Origin: Herbaspirillum robiniae
GTDB lineage: Bacteria; Pseudomonadota; Gammaproteobacteria; Burkholderiales; Burkholderiaceae_D
Assembly (NCBI RefSeq): GCF_002213415.1
Contig: NZ_NJGU01000009.1
Location: forward strand, 1-64,000
DNA length: 64,000 nucleotides
Reading direction: 5' to 3'
The position numbers were made by a program, and so were the translations under genes. Under the pieces are notes generated by a model that worked only from the letters and a program-made list of their open reading frames with translations, ran no database searches and was not told the origin of the DNA. How positions within the stretch are numbered: position 1 is the first letter of the stretch; each line of letters begins with the position of its first letter. Positions 29,465 to 43,983 of the stretch are shown piece by piece.

Positions 29465-31255
29465 CTACATCTTCAGCCACGACTCGCGCTGGCGCACCAC
29501 CGCCGCCGGCTTGCCCAGCGCAGCCAGCTTGACCTGGGGCGCCGCATCGGCCTTGAGCTTGACCGAGAATTCCATCAACTCGTCGCGACGGAAGGCATGC
29601 ACGCGCACGGTGTCGTTCAAACGATAGCGCGCCAGCAAGCCGTCCACGCCCGCAGCCGGCACGCGCAGGCCATCCAGCGCCACCAGCCGGTCGCCGGCCG
29701 ACAAGCCCGCCTGCATCGCCGGACCGCCGTCATAGACGGTGGCCAGCTTGGCGTCGCCGCCGTCCTTGGTCACGCGCGCGCCCAGCCATGGCTTGGCATC
29801 CTTGGGCAAAGCCTCGTCGTAGCTGACGCCGAACGCCGGCAGCAGCTCGGCCAGCGGCACATCCTCGGTGCCGCGGATGCAGCGCTCGAAGAAGCGCTTC
29901 AGGTCGGCGCCGCCCAGTTCCTCCATCAGCGACAGGATGCCGTCCTCCGGCACGCCCTGCGCCCCGCCCTCGTAGAACTCACGGCCATAACGCTGCCACA
30001 GCCCGCGCATCACGTCGTCCAGCGATCGGCGGCCGCGGGTCTGGCTGCGGATGGTCAGGTCCAGGCCCAGCGCCACCAGCGAACCCTTGGTGTAGTAGCT
30101 GACGATGGCATTGGCGGCGTTCTCGTCCTGGCGGTAGTACTTCACCCAGGCGTCGAAGCTGGATTCGGCCACGCTCTGCTTCTTGCGGCCGGCGCCGCGC
30201 AGCACGCCGGTGACGGTCTTGGACAGCAGCTTCAGGTAGTTGTCGGTGTCGATGACGCCGGTGCGCACCAGGAACAGGTCGTCGTAGTAGCTGGTGAAAC
30301 CTTCGAACAGCCACAACAGCGAGGTGTAGTTCTCCTGGCGCAGGTCATAGGGCGCGAACACCGCCGGCTTGATGCGCTTGACGTTCCAGGTATGGAAATA
30401 TTCATGGCTGCACAGGCCGAGGTAGGTGCGATAGCCATCGGTCTGCTCCGGCTTGCCCCTGACCGGCAGGTCGGCGCGCGAGCAGATCAGCGCGGTCGAG
30501 GCGCGATGCTCCAGCCCGCCGTAGCCGTCGCCGACGGCCAGCGTCATGAAGACGTAGCGCTGCATCGGCGCGCGCCGGGTCTTGGGCTCGAAGAAGGCGA
30601 TCTGCGCTTCGCAGATCTTCTTCAGGTCGTCGCACAGGCGCGCCATGTCGAGGTTGGGCACGCGACCGGTGATGACCACGTCATGCGCCGTGCCGTGCGC
30701 CTTGAAACTGGCCAGCGCGAAGTCGCCGATCTCGACCGGGTGATCGATCAGCTCATCGTAGTCCCGCGCGACATAGGTGCCGAAACCGTAACGCTTGGCC
30801 TTCAGCTCAGGCATCGCGGTGGCCACGCGCCAGCGCTTGAAGGCCTCGCCCTCGGGCCGGCGGATATCGACCACATGCTGGCCGCCTTCGAAGCCATGCA
30901 CGGCCAGGAATACGCTGGTGCCGTTGAAGAAACCATGCGTCTGGTCCAGGTGCGCGGTGCGCACCGACAGATCCCAGGCGTAGACCTGGTAGGACAGCGT
31001 CAGCGCGCCGGTGCAGGGAGCGGCCTGCCAGGTGTGCTTGTCGAGCTTTTTCACCGCCACCTTGCGGCCGCCGGACTCGCCCTTCAGCTGCACGATGTTC
31101 TTGCCGAACTCGCGGATCATGTAGCTGCCGGGAATCCACGCCGGCAGCGAGAACACCTGGCCGTCGGCGGCCGGTTTGTCGACCGTGACGGTGACCTCGA
31201 AGACGTGGGATGCGGGATCGTTGGAAGTAATGGTGTAGCGGATCGGAGTAGCCAT
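29465..31255 (-). CDS. M61 family metallopeptidase (glycyl aminopeptidase-like) with PDZ domain
   Basis: 596 residues. An N-terminal beta domain, a central zinc peptidase domain with HEYFHTW (zinc motif HExxH at 284-288; the third ligand Glu is probably in LLWLFEGFTSYYDD) and a C-terminal PDZ domain. No signal peptide, so it is probably cytosolic. Substrate unknown; the family prefers N-terminal Gly or Ala. The ATG at 31,255 fits the family start; the frame runs on to 31,387 with an unlikely leader. Confidence 0.9.
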   Translation of the reverse strand: MATPIRYTITSNDPASHVFEVTVTVDKPAADGQVFSLPAWIPGSYMIREFGKNIVQLKGESGGRKVAVKKLDKHTWQAAPCTGALTLSYQVYAWDLSVRTAHLDQTHGFFNGTSVFLAVHGFEGGQHVVDIRRPEGEAFKRWRVATAMPELKAKRYGFGTYVARDYDELIDHPVEIGDFALASFKAHGTAHDVVITGRVPNLDMARLCDDLKKICEAQIAFFEPKTRRAPMQRYVFMTLAVGDGYGGLEHRASTALICSRADLPVRGKPEQTDGYRTYLGLCSHEYFHTWNVKRIKPAVFAPYDLRQENYTSLLWLFEGFTSYYDDLFLVRTGVIDTDNYLKLLSKTVTGVLRGAGRKKQSVAESSFDAWVKYYRQDENAANAIVSYYTKGSLVALGLDLTIRSQTRGRRSLDDVMRGLWQRYGREFYEGGAQGVPEDGILSLMEELGGADLKRFFERCIRGTEDVPLAELLPAFGVSYDEALPKDAKPWLGARVTKDGGDAKLATVYDGGPAMQAGLSAGDRLVALDGLRVPAAGVDGLLARYRLNDTVRVHAFRRDELMEFSVKLKADAAPQVKLAALGKPAAVVRQRESWLKM

Positions 31256-31342
31256 GGGGTCCTGTGCCAGCCTCGGGTGGGCGAATCCGGTCATTTTACT
31301 TGAGGCCATCCGCTGCGGCATGCGGGGCGCGCTCCCGCGCGG

Positions 31343-31376
31343 ACAAAAAAAACCGGACAGACTTGCGTCTGTCCGG
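31343..31376 (-). terminator. Rho-independent terminator after gltD
   Basis: On the minus strand CCGGACAGAC-GCAA-GTCTGTCCGG followed by eight T (A run at 31,345-31,352 on the plus strand). It ends the gltBD transcript. Confidence 0.88.
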
Positions 31377-31412
31377 GTCCAGGTCAAATGAAGCTAAATC
31401 GTTATCGAATCA

Positions 31413-31444
31413 TTGATTCAATGATTCAATGATTCAATGATTCG
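31413..31444. repeat. 8-bp tandem repeat (four units)
   Basis: Four head-to-tail units of (T/A)TGATTC(A/G), the middle two identical, between the gltD stop and its terminator. A likely slippage site. Confidence 0.8.
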
Positions 31445-31458
31445 TTGAGTCATTGCTA

Positions 31459-32922
<1,464 letters not shown>

Positions 32923-33024
32923 TTTCCTCTCACATTTCTCGCTAAGGATGCGACGGGCGGCGATTCAATTCCGCCGTGCCCGCCGACGTGCTTATGTACT
33001 TGATTGATCCGAAAAGACCGCCGC

Positions 33025-37701
<4,677 letters not shown>

Positions 37702-37772
37702 AACGGTACTCCACCACATTGACAGTAAGGATTTGAAGAATAGTGCAGTGCACCCAATAGTTCAATAAGAAT

Positions 37773-37837
37773 AAAAGGGGTCGGAGTCATATTAAATTCC
37801 ACACGATTTTTAGGAATTTTTAATTGGGGACAGAGTT
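37773..37837. repeat. REP-like element beside the RAYT gene
   Basis: GGGGTCGGAGTC (37,777-37,788), then ATTAAATTCC and GGAATTTTTAAT as near-perfect inverted arms, then TTGGGGACAGAGT (37,824-37,836). A pair of such GGGG-headed motifs around a hairpin is typical of repeats mobilised by RAYT proteins. Confidence 0.65.
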
Positions 37838-37886
37838 AATGATCCCGAATTAAGTCATTGATCCGAAAGACTAATTTTCTAAATGC

Positions 37887-38618
37887 CTACTTCTGCTGTT
37901 CCTGGAGAGCGGCTTCCTGCTCGGCCGGCGACTTCGCCAGCGTCGGCCGGCCGCGCTTGGCCGGGCTGACCCGACGGTGCGTCTGGCGCTCCAGCGCCTG
38001 CTTGAAATCGTCCGATCCCAGCGCCCAGCCCTTGAGCGTGGCATCGGTGATGCGCGCCACGTCGTCCTGCGCGATCCCCTCTTCGGTCAGTTGCCGGTAG
38101 GCGATCTCGCGGTCGAAAGGCGTGTTGCCGATTGACCAATACATGGGATGGTCGGTAATCAAGCCATCCTGCTTTGCGCCAATGTGATGCATGTAACTGG
38201 ACCACGGGTACTCTCCGGGCGCTGCGACCAGGCGGTTTCGCACCGGATTGAGTTCAATGTAGCGGCAGATGGCCAGCAGATAAAGCTCGGCATCCACCAC
38301 GGTGGCGCGGTAACGCCCCTGCCACAGCGTGCCGCTGCGCCCGTGCTTCTGGTTGAAATAGGGGACGTAGTGGCGCCCTATCCATTGCATCATCCGTGCC
38401 AGGCCCTGGTCGTCGGCCGGCGTGGCCAGCAGGTGCAGGTGGTCCGGCATCAGCACATAGGCGTGGACGGCCACCTTGAACTGGCGCGACGCTTCCTTCA
38501 GCCATCCCAGGAATGCCAGGTGGTCATCGGCGTCGCGGAAGACGACCAGGCCATCATGGCCGCGCTGGATGATGTGGTGCGGCTGGCTGGGGACGACGAG
38601 GCGGGGAAGACGGGCCAT
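37887..38618 (-). CDS. REP-associated tyrosine transposase (RAYT, Y1_Tnp)
   Basis: 243 residues. IS200-like Y1 transposase fold: the N-terminus QPHHIIQRGHDG, the metal-binding HLHLLAT (HuH) and a following catalytic Tyr region (MMQWIGRHYVPYFNQKHGRSGTLWQGRY, split across this signature; Tyr candidate in GRHYVPY). The C-terminal part is a basic extension. RAYTs are domesticated single-copy transposases that act on REP sequences. It stands alone between gltB and terC, with inverted REP-like motifs on both sides, and appears intact. Confidence 0.9.
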   Translation of the reverse strand: MARLPRLVVPSQPHHIIQRGHDGLVVFRDADDHLAFLGWLKEASRQFKVAVHAYVLMPDHLHLLATPADDQGLARMMQWIGRHYVPYFNQKHGRSGTLWQGRYRATVVDAELYLLAICRYIELNPVRNRLVAAPGEYPWSSYMHHIGAKQDGLITDHPMYWSIGNTPFDREIAYRQLTEEGIAQDDVARITDATLKGWALGSDDFKQALERQTHRRVSPAKRGRPTLAKSPAEQEAALQEQQK

Positions 38619-38661
38619 GGCAATTCACTGGGAAGCGGATGATGGAGGCGACATTCTAATG

Positions 38662-38680
38662 TACTCCGTCCCCAATTAAT
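38662..38680. repeat. Inverted partner of the RAYT-flanking motif
   Basis: TACTCCGTCCCCAATTAAT is the near-exact reverse complement of the TTAATTGGGGACAGAGT motif at 37,820-37,836, lying 44 bp before the RAYT start codon. Together they frame the gene. Confidence 0.75.
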
Positions 38681-38717
38681 CAGGAGATGCAAATTCGGCA
38701 TCATTCCGACAGGCAAT

Positions 38718-38745
38718 AAAAAACCGGCCGGATCGCTCCGGCCGG
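38718..38745 (-). terminator. Rho-independent terminator after terC
   Basis: CCGGCCGGA-GCGA-TCCGGCCGG on the minus strand followed by six T. Confidence 0.88.
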
Positions 38746-38776
38746 CAAGGGCCCTCCACCACGCTACTCACTACAT

Positions 38777-39748
38777 TCAGCTTCCCGTCGCCTTGTTTTT
38801 GCCTGACAAGGCCAGGCTCAGCACAATCGACACCAGCAGGATCGCGCCTACCACCGCCAGCGACCACAGCACCGGGATGTGGAACCAGTACGCCGCCAGC
38901 ATCTTGATGCCCACGAACAGCAGCACCAGGGCCAGGCCGTACTTCAACAGATGGAAACGCTCCGCCGAATCGGCCAGCAGGAAATACAGCGCACGCAAGC
39001 CCATGATCGCGAACATGTTCGACGTGAACACGATGAAGGGATCCTTGGTGATCGCGAAGATCGCCGGGATGCTGTCGACCGCGAAGATCAGGTCGGACAG
39101 CTCGATCAGGATCAGCACCAGCATCAGCGGCGTGAAGTACTTGACGCCGTTTTGCATCGTGAAGAACTTCTCGCCGTCGTAGTCATGGCTGATGCGCAGG
39201 TGCTTGCGCAGCCAGCGCAGCAGCGGGTTGTCGCCCAGGTCCGGCTCCTTGTCGGCGAAGACCAGCATCTTCACGCCGGTGAACACGAGGAAAGCGCCGA
39301 ACAGGTACAGGATCCAGCTGAATTGCGCGATCAGCCAGGCGCCCAGCAGGATCATCACGGCCCGCATCACGATCGCGCCCACCACGCCGTACAGCAGCAC
39401 GCGGCGCTGCATTTCGGGCGGCACCGAGAAGTAGCTGAAGATCATCAGGAACACGAAGATGTTGTCGACCGACAGCGCCTTCTCGATCAGGTAGCCGGAC
39501 AGGAACTCGGCGCTCTTCTGGTTGGCGATCTCGCGCCCCACGTTGGCGTCGAGATACCACCAGATCAGCCCGCCGAAGGCCAGCGCCAGCGCCACCCAGA
39601 CCAGCGACCAGCCCAGCGCTTCCCGCGGCCCGACGCGATGCGCATGCCGGCCGCCGAGGACGAACATGTCCAGCGCCAGCATGCCCAGCACAAACAGGAT
39701 GAATCCCAGCCACATCGGGCCGGTTGCAAAGGTTTCTACGCCGCTCAC
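38777..39748 (-). CDS. TerC/Alx family integral membrane protein
   Basis: 323 residues with about nine hydrophobic helices and the family acidic motifs LSVDNIFVFLMIF and LSDLIFAVDSIPAIFAI in the membrane. TerC/Alx proteins are linked to metal (manganese, calcium) export and tellurite resistance and probably help load exoenzymes with metals. Unlike the GDT1 gene at 47,118, I see no yybP-ykoY riboswitch upstream. It follows a zinc-ribbon gene by 43 bp and probably shares its transcript. Confidence 0.92.
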   Translation of the reverse strand: MSGVETFATGPMWLGFILFVLGMLALDMFVLGGRHAHRVGPREALGWSLVWVALALAFGGLIWWYLDANVGREIANQKSAEFLSGYLIEKALSVDNIFVFLMIFSYFSVPPEMQRRVLLYGVVGAIVMRAVMILLGAWLIAQFSWILYLFGAFLVFTGVKMLVFADKEPDLGDNPLLRWLRKHLRISHDYDGEKFFTMQNGVKYFTPLMLVLILIELSDLIFAVDSIPAIFAITKDPFIVFTSNMFAIMGLRALYFLLADSAERFHLLKYGLALVLLFVGIKMLAAYWFHIPVLWSLAVVGAILLVSIVLSLALSGKNKATGS

Positions 39749-39791
39749 TTCATTACCTCACTCTTTCTTGTTGGTTGCGCGATCCGGGCGC

Positions 39792-40109
39792 TCAGTCGAA
39801 GTCGAAAATCTCGCCGAGGAAGCCGCCCTTCTTCTTTCGTTTGTAGTCATAGCCATGGCTGTCGCGATGATGATGGCCGCTATGGCCGCCATGTCCGTAG
39901 CGCGGGTCGTACGCCTGCGGCGCAGGCGGCGCGGCGCGCTGCTGGTGCATGGCGGGCGCCGGCGCGGCGGCGGCCGGTGCGCGCTCGATCAGCTTGTCGA
40001 GCTCGCCGCGGTCCAGCCACACGCCGCGGCATTGCGGGCAATAGTCGATCTCGATGCCCTGGCGCTCCGAGATCAGCAGGTTGGTCGATGTGCAAACGGG
40101 GCATTTCAT
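39792..40109 (-). CDS. TFIIB-type zinc-ribbon small protein
   Basis: 105 residues. An N-terminal zinc ribbon with Cys3, Cys6, Cys24 and Cys27 (CPVC ... CPQC) and the family WLDRGELDKLI signature. The middle is Ala/Pro-rich and the end is His/Gly-rich and basic (GHGGHSGHHH, KRKKKGG), which may bind metal. Function unknown. ATG with GGAGAAG upstream. Probably co-transcribed with terC. Confidence 0.88.
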   Translation of the reverse strand: MKCPVCTSTNLLISERQGIEIDYCPQCRGVWLDRGELDKLIERAPAAAAPAPAMHQQRAAPPAPQAYDPRYGHGGHSGHHHRDSHGYDYKRKKKGGFLGEIFDFD

Positions 40110-40236
40110 CCGGCTTCTCCTTCATGCAGGTTTGGCAAATGCCGGTACGACAACGATAAGCGCAAGCCGCACCGGACGACAACGCCACTTTAGGCGAAAG
40201 CGACATTCATGAAAATTCGAATATTCTGAGATAATC

Positions 40237-40253
40237 CATCGGAAAAACCGATG
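40237..40253. promoter_or_regulatory. Palindrome just upstream of nhaR
   Basis: CATCGG-AAAAA-CCGATG, a perfect 6-bp inverted repeat ending 10 bp before the nhaR ATG. It may be an autoregulatory operator or a hairpin near the ribosome site. Confidence 0.45.
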
Positions 40254-40263
40254 AGATGAAATC

Positions 40264-41178
40264 ATGGCCGCGCTCAACTACAAACATCTTCATTACTTCT
40301 GGACGGTCGCCAAGTCCGGCGGCGTGGCGCGCGCCAGCGAGCGGCTGCACCTGACGGCGCAAACCATCAGCGGGCAGATCGCGCTGTTCGAGGAGAGCCT
40401 GGGATACAAACTCTTCAACCGCGTCGGGCGACGGCTGGAGCTCAACGATGAAGGCCGCATGGTGTTCGATTACGCCGACCGCATCTTCACCATCGGCGAG
40501 GAACTGGAAGAAGCGCTGCGCTTCCGGCCTGGCGGTCGCGCGCTGCAATTGCGCGTGGGCGTGGCCGATGCGGTGCCCAAGGCGATCGCCTATCTGTTGC
40601 TGGAGAGCGCGCTGGCCATGGAAGAACCGATTCGCATCGTCTGCCGCGAAGGCAAGCTCGATGCGCTGCTGGGCGAACTGGCGATCCATCGCCTGGACAT
40701 CGTCATCGCCGACAGTCCCATGCCGGCCAACATCGATGTGCGCGGCTTCCATCACCTGCTGGGAGAATGCGACACCAGCTTCTTTGCCACGCCCGACCTG
40801 GCCAAACGCTACAAGAAAGGCTTCCCGGCCAGCCTCGACGGCGCGCCGTTCCTGATGCCGGGCGAAGACGCGGCGGTGCGCCCGCGCCTGCTGCGCTGGT
40901 TCGAAAAAGAGAAGGTCCGTCCGCAGATCGCCGGCGAATTCGACGACGGCGCCCTGCTGCTTGCCTTCGGCGACGCGGGCGCCGGGATTTTCGCCGCGCC
41001 GGCGGCGATCGCGGCGCAGGTGCGCAGGCAATACGGACTGGTGGAAATCGGCAGGACCGATGCGGTGCGGGAGCAGTTCTACGCGATCTCGGTGGAGCGC
41101 CGGCTGACGCATCCGGCAGTGCTGGCGATCCAGTCGTCCGCGCGCGACAACCTGGTGGTCGGCAGCGCACGGGGATGA
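40264..41178 (+). CDS. nhaR: NhaR-like LysR family activator
   Basis: 304 residues. The N-terminal NYKHLHYFWTVAKSGGVARA followed by LHLTAQTISGQI is characteristic of the NhaR group of LysR regulators, which in E. coli responds to sodium and activates nhaA. No sodium/proton antiporter lies in this window, so the target is elsewhere. It is divergent from the zinc-ribbon/terC pair and could control it (inference). Confidence 0.9.
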   Translation: MAALNYKHLHYFWTVAKSGGVARASERLHLTAQTISGQIALFEESLGYKLFNRVGRRLELNDEGRMVFDYADRIFTIGEELEEALRFRPGGRALQLRVGVADAVPKAIAYLLLESALAMEEPIRIVCREGKLDALLGELAIHRLDIVIADSPMPANIDVRGFHHLLGECDTSFFATPDLAKRYKKGFPASLDGAPFLMPGEDAAVRPRLLRWFEKEKVRPQIAGEFDDGALLLAFGDAGAGIFAAPAAIAAQVRRQYGLVEIGRTDAVREQFYAISVERRLTHPAVLAIQSSARDNLVVGSARG

Positions 41179-41414
41179 TCTGCCTGACAACATCCATCGC
41201 GCAGTTTGATCGCTGCAATTGTTACCGCATGGCGATGCGCACAACAGATGAGGTGAGTCTACCAGCCTGAGAACGACTTCCCGCACAACGGGATCGCCTG
41301 GCGCCTTCGCGATCCGATGTGCCCGCGCACACTTCTCCGGGCGCCATGCCTTCCGGCGCAAACCCAGTACAGTAAAGGACTTCCGGCGATCGCGATTTTC
41401 GATTCCGGAAAAGA

Positions 41415-41445
41415 AAAACCCCACGTCCTTTGCAGTCCGTGGGGT
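41415..41445 (-). terminator. Terminator-like hairpin (minus strand)
   Basis: On the minus strand ACCCCACG ... CGTGGGGT with a 12-nt loop, followed by TTTTCTTTT. Confidence 0.6.
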
Positions 41446-41490
41446 AAATCCCATTCTCGGGGGGGAGAATGGAGGGGGAACTTCAATATA

Positions 41491-41521
41491 AAAAAATCGC
41501 TGTTGCGTCGCAGTGATTTTT
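41491..41521. terminator. Bidirectional terminator between nhaR and LysR gene
   Basis: AAAAAATCGCTG and CAGTGATTTTT form a stem with one G-T pair around TTGCGTCG; A and T tracts serve both strands. It lies 73 bp after the LysR stop. Confidence 0.75.
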
Positions 41522-41593
41522 ACAAATTGTTACTCCACCTTCATATGTCACACGACGCCGCACCAAAACACGGCGCGAACTGAATTCAATATA

Positions 41594-42457
41594 TCAAACA
41601 CTCGCCATAAGTAAAGAACGCAGCGCCAGGAATGAGGCCGAATATTGCCCGCGGCGGCTGATGAGATAGGTGGCGATGCGACCGTCCTTGCCCAGCGAAT
41701 AGGTCGAGAAGCCATGCGGCTCGCCCTGCATGGCGATCACCGAGCGCGGCACCACCGCCACGCCGGCGCCGGCGGCCACACATGCCAGGATGGCATGATA
41801 AGACGCCAACTCCAGCGTCCGTCCGGGGCGACGCCCCCGCCCGCCGGCCGCGAACCAGATCTCGGCGTGACGGCGATAGGCGCAGCCTTCCTCGAACACG
41901 ATCAGCGTATCGAGCGTGACATCCTCGGGCGCGCGCACGCGCCGGTGGCTTTTCGGCGTCACCAGCAGCAGCTCCTCCTTGAACAGCGGCGTGGCGTCGA
42001 AGGCCGGATCGGCGACCGGCCCGGTCACCAGGGCGCCGTCCAGCTTGAACTCGCGCACCTGCGCCATCAGCATTTCGGTGGGCCCGGTCGACAGCTCCAG
42101 CCGCACCTCCGGCCAGCGCCGGTGGAATTCGGCCAGCGGCGCCGGCAGCCGGCTGGCCGCGGAGCTTTCCATCGAGCCGATGCGCAGACGTCCGCGCGGG
42201 CTTTGCGGCGCCACCGCGGCGCGCGCTTCCTGCACCAGGTCCAGGATGCGCTCGGCGTAGTCCAGCAAGGCTTCGCCGGCGGCGGTCAGCACCATGCGCC
42301 GGCGGTCGCGCACGAACAGCGGCACGCCGATCGACTCTTCCAGCTGCTTGATGCGCGTGGTGACGTTGGACTGCACGCGGTTGAGCCGCTCGGCGGCGCG
42401 CGTGACGCCTCCTTCTGCAACCACGGCGCGAAATATTTCCAGTTCGGCCAGTTCCAT
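41594..42457 (-). CDS. LysR family transcriptional regulator
   Basis: About 287 residues: MELAELEIFRAVVAEGG start, helix-turn-helix GGVTRAAERLNRVQSNVTTRI, then an effector domain. The ATG at 42,457 has TGGAG eight bases upstream; the ATG at 42,469 does not. It is divergent from a YbfB/YjiJ-type MFS transporter with a LysR-type motif between them, so it likely controls that transporter. The N-terminus resembles the GltR/CysL-like group; effector unknown. Confidence 0.92.
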   Translation of the reverse strand: MELAELEIFRAVVAEGGVTRAAERLNRVQSNVTTRIKQLEESIGVPLFVRDRRRMVLTAAGEALLDYAERILDLVQEARAAVAPQSPRGRLRIGSMESSAASRLPAPLAEFHRRWPEVRLELSTGPTEMLMAQVREFKLDGALVTGPVADPAFDATPLFKEELLLVTPKSHRRVRAPEDVTLDTLIVFEEGCAYRRHAEIWFAAGGRGRRPGRTLELASYHAILACVAAGAGVAVVPRSVIAMQGEPHGFSTYSLGKDGRIATYLISRRGQYSASFLALRSLLMASV

Positions 42458-42491
42458 GACAATCTCCATTCAAGATGAAGTCATTCTAATT

Positions 42492-42507
42492 ATTCATTTT
42501 TTCGAAT
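42492..42507. promoter_or_regulatory. Candidate LysR site (T-N11-A)
   Basis: ATTC-N8-GAAT in an AT-rich stretch between the divergent LysR and MFS genes. Confidence 0.45.
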
Positions 42508-42650
42508 GCTGGAAACACGATAGCATAAGCGTCCTGTCAATAAGAATATCCAGACGCCATGACTCTCCCCTGTAGCCGGGGGCACGGACCCCAGTGTCCC
42601 GCCCCGATTGTCGCGATGGTCACTCCCGTTCCAAGCCTGGGAGAACGCGC

Positions 42651-43877
42651 ATGAACAACGCCTCGAACACCGTATCCCATACCGAACAAAGCCGCGCCAT
42701 GGCGTGGAAGATCTGTCTGTCGGGCATGCTGGCGCTGTCGGTGGCGATGGGCATAGGACGTTTCGCCTTCACCCCGCTGCTGCCGATGATGTTGCACGAG
42801 GGCAGCCTGAACCTGCAGATGGGCGGCTGGCTGGCCACGTCCAACTACCTCGGTTACTTTGTCGGCGCCATGCTGTGCGCCTTCCACCGCAGCAACAAGC
42901 CGGTACCGCTGATGCGCGCCGGCCTGGCCGCCACCATCCTGCTGACGCTGGCCATGGGCGTGCTGCACAACGACGCCATGTGGCTGGGCCTGCGCTTCAT
43001 CTCGGGCATCGCCAGCGCCTACGTGTTCGTCTACACCGCCGGCTGGTGCCTGCACCAGCTGACGCAACTCAGGCACCCGGAGCTGGGCGGTGTGATCTTC
43101 TGCGGGCCGGGCATCGGCATCGCGCTGACCGGGCTGCTGACCGGCGCCATGGTCACGGCCGGCTGGCTGGCCGCGGCCGGCTGGATCTCCTTCGGCATCA
43201 TCGCGCTGGCGCTTACCGCCCTGATCTGGAAGACCTTCAGCTTCGACGCCGGCCAGGCGCAGGCGGCGACCACCGCGCACCCGCAGGAGACCCAGGAAGA
43301 AACGCCCGAACTCAAGCGCGAAGTGCGCCAGCAGGTCATCGCCTACGGCATGGCCGGTTTCGGCTACATCATCACCGCCACCTTCCTGCCGGTGATCGCG
43401 CGCCAGGCCCTGCCCGGCTCCAGCTGGCCGGATTTCTTCTGGCCCATCTTCGGTTTCGGCGTGGCGCTGGGCGCCTTCGGCGCCACCCGCCTGCCGGTGC
43501 ATGGCGACCAGCGCACGCTGCTGGCCTGGAGCTACGTGATGCAGGCCGCCGGCGTGGCGCTGTCCATCGTGCTGCCCAACGCCATCGGCTTCGCACTGAG
43601 CTGCCTGCTGCTGGGACTGCCGTTCACCGCCATCACGCTGTTCGCCATGCGCGAGGCGCGCCGCCTGCGCCAGGCGCACGCCAGCAGCCTGATGGGCCTG
43701 ATGACCGCGGCCTACGGCATCGGCCAGATCGCCGGTCCGCCGCTGGCGACGGCGCTGGTGCACAGCAGCGGCTCGTTCACGCCGTCGCTGTGCGTGGCGG
43801 TGGTGGCGTTGCTGCTGGGCGCCTTCCTGTATTACCGCCTGACGCTGAGCCACAAGCTGCAGCACCGCACGGCCTGA
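42651..43877 (+). CDS. YbfB/YjiJ family MFS transporter
   Basis: 408 residues with 12 predicted helices in two halves split by a hydrophilic loop (about 195-225). The first helix carries GIGRFAFTPLLPMM, the hallmark of YbfB/YjiJ transporters. Substrate unknown. The ATG at 42,651 has TGGGAG at good spacing; the frame runs upstream to 42,594 without one. Likely under control of the divergent LysR protein. Confidence 0.9.
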   Translation: MNNASNTVSHTEQSRAMAWKICLSGMLALSVAMGIGRFAFTPLLPMMLHEGSLNLQMGGWLATSNYLGYFVGAMLCAFHRSNKPVPLMRAGLAATILLTLAMGVLHNDAMWLGLRFISGIASAYVFVYTAGWCLHQLTQLRHPELGGVIFCGPGIGIALTGLLTGAMVTAGWLAAAGWISFGIIALALTALIWKTFSFDAGQAQAATTAHPQETQEETPELKREVRQQVIAYGMAGFGYIITATFLPVIARQALPGSSWPDFFWPIFGFGVALGAFGATRLPVHGDQRTLLAWSYVMQAAGVALSIVLPNAIGFALSCLLLGLPFTAITLFAMREARRLRQAHASSLMGLMTAAYGIGQIAGPPLATALVHSSGSFTPSLCVAVVALLLGAFLYYRLTLSHKLQHRTA

Positions 43878-43908
43878 GCACAAGCTGGGCCGGTTCCGAC
43901 ACACATGA

Positions 43909-43946
43909 AAAAACGCCCGCTGCATGAAGATGCAGCGGGCGTTTTT
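43909..43946. terminator. Strong bidirectional terminator
   Basis: A perfect 17-bp stem (AAAAACGCCCGCTGCAT and its complement) with GAAG loop between the convergent MFS and amn genes. Confidence 0.92.
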
Positions 43947-43983
43947 CTTGCCGGCCCCGGTCGGCGCCGGACCTGGAGCCTCG

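Larger units (their letters stand above)
41179..41593. other. Intergenic region with three successive hairpins
   Basis: 415 bp between nhaR and a convergent LysR gene. Perfect or near-perfect stems lie at 41,418-41,445, 41,451-41,472 and 41,491-41,521. The middle one has a G6 loop, followed by GGAGGGGG. No ORF is credible. Two of the hairpins look like terminators; an sRNA ending at one of them is possible. Confidence 0.5.

Noticed and set aside
29341-29532. A 63-codon frame after rplY, where pth might be expected
   Set aside because: The product is Arg/Pro/Ala-rich and shows none of the Pth motifs.
39749-40263. yybP-ykoY riboswitch before the terC or zinc-ribbon gene
   Set aside because: Neither GGGGAGTAG nor TCAACATACT is present on the relevant strand.
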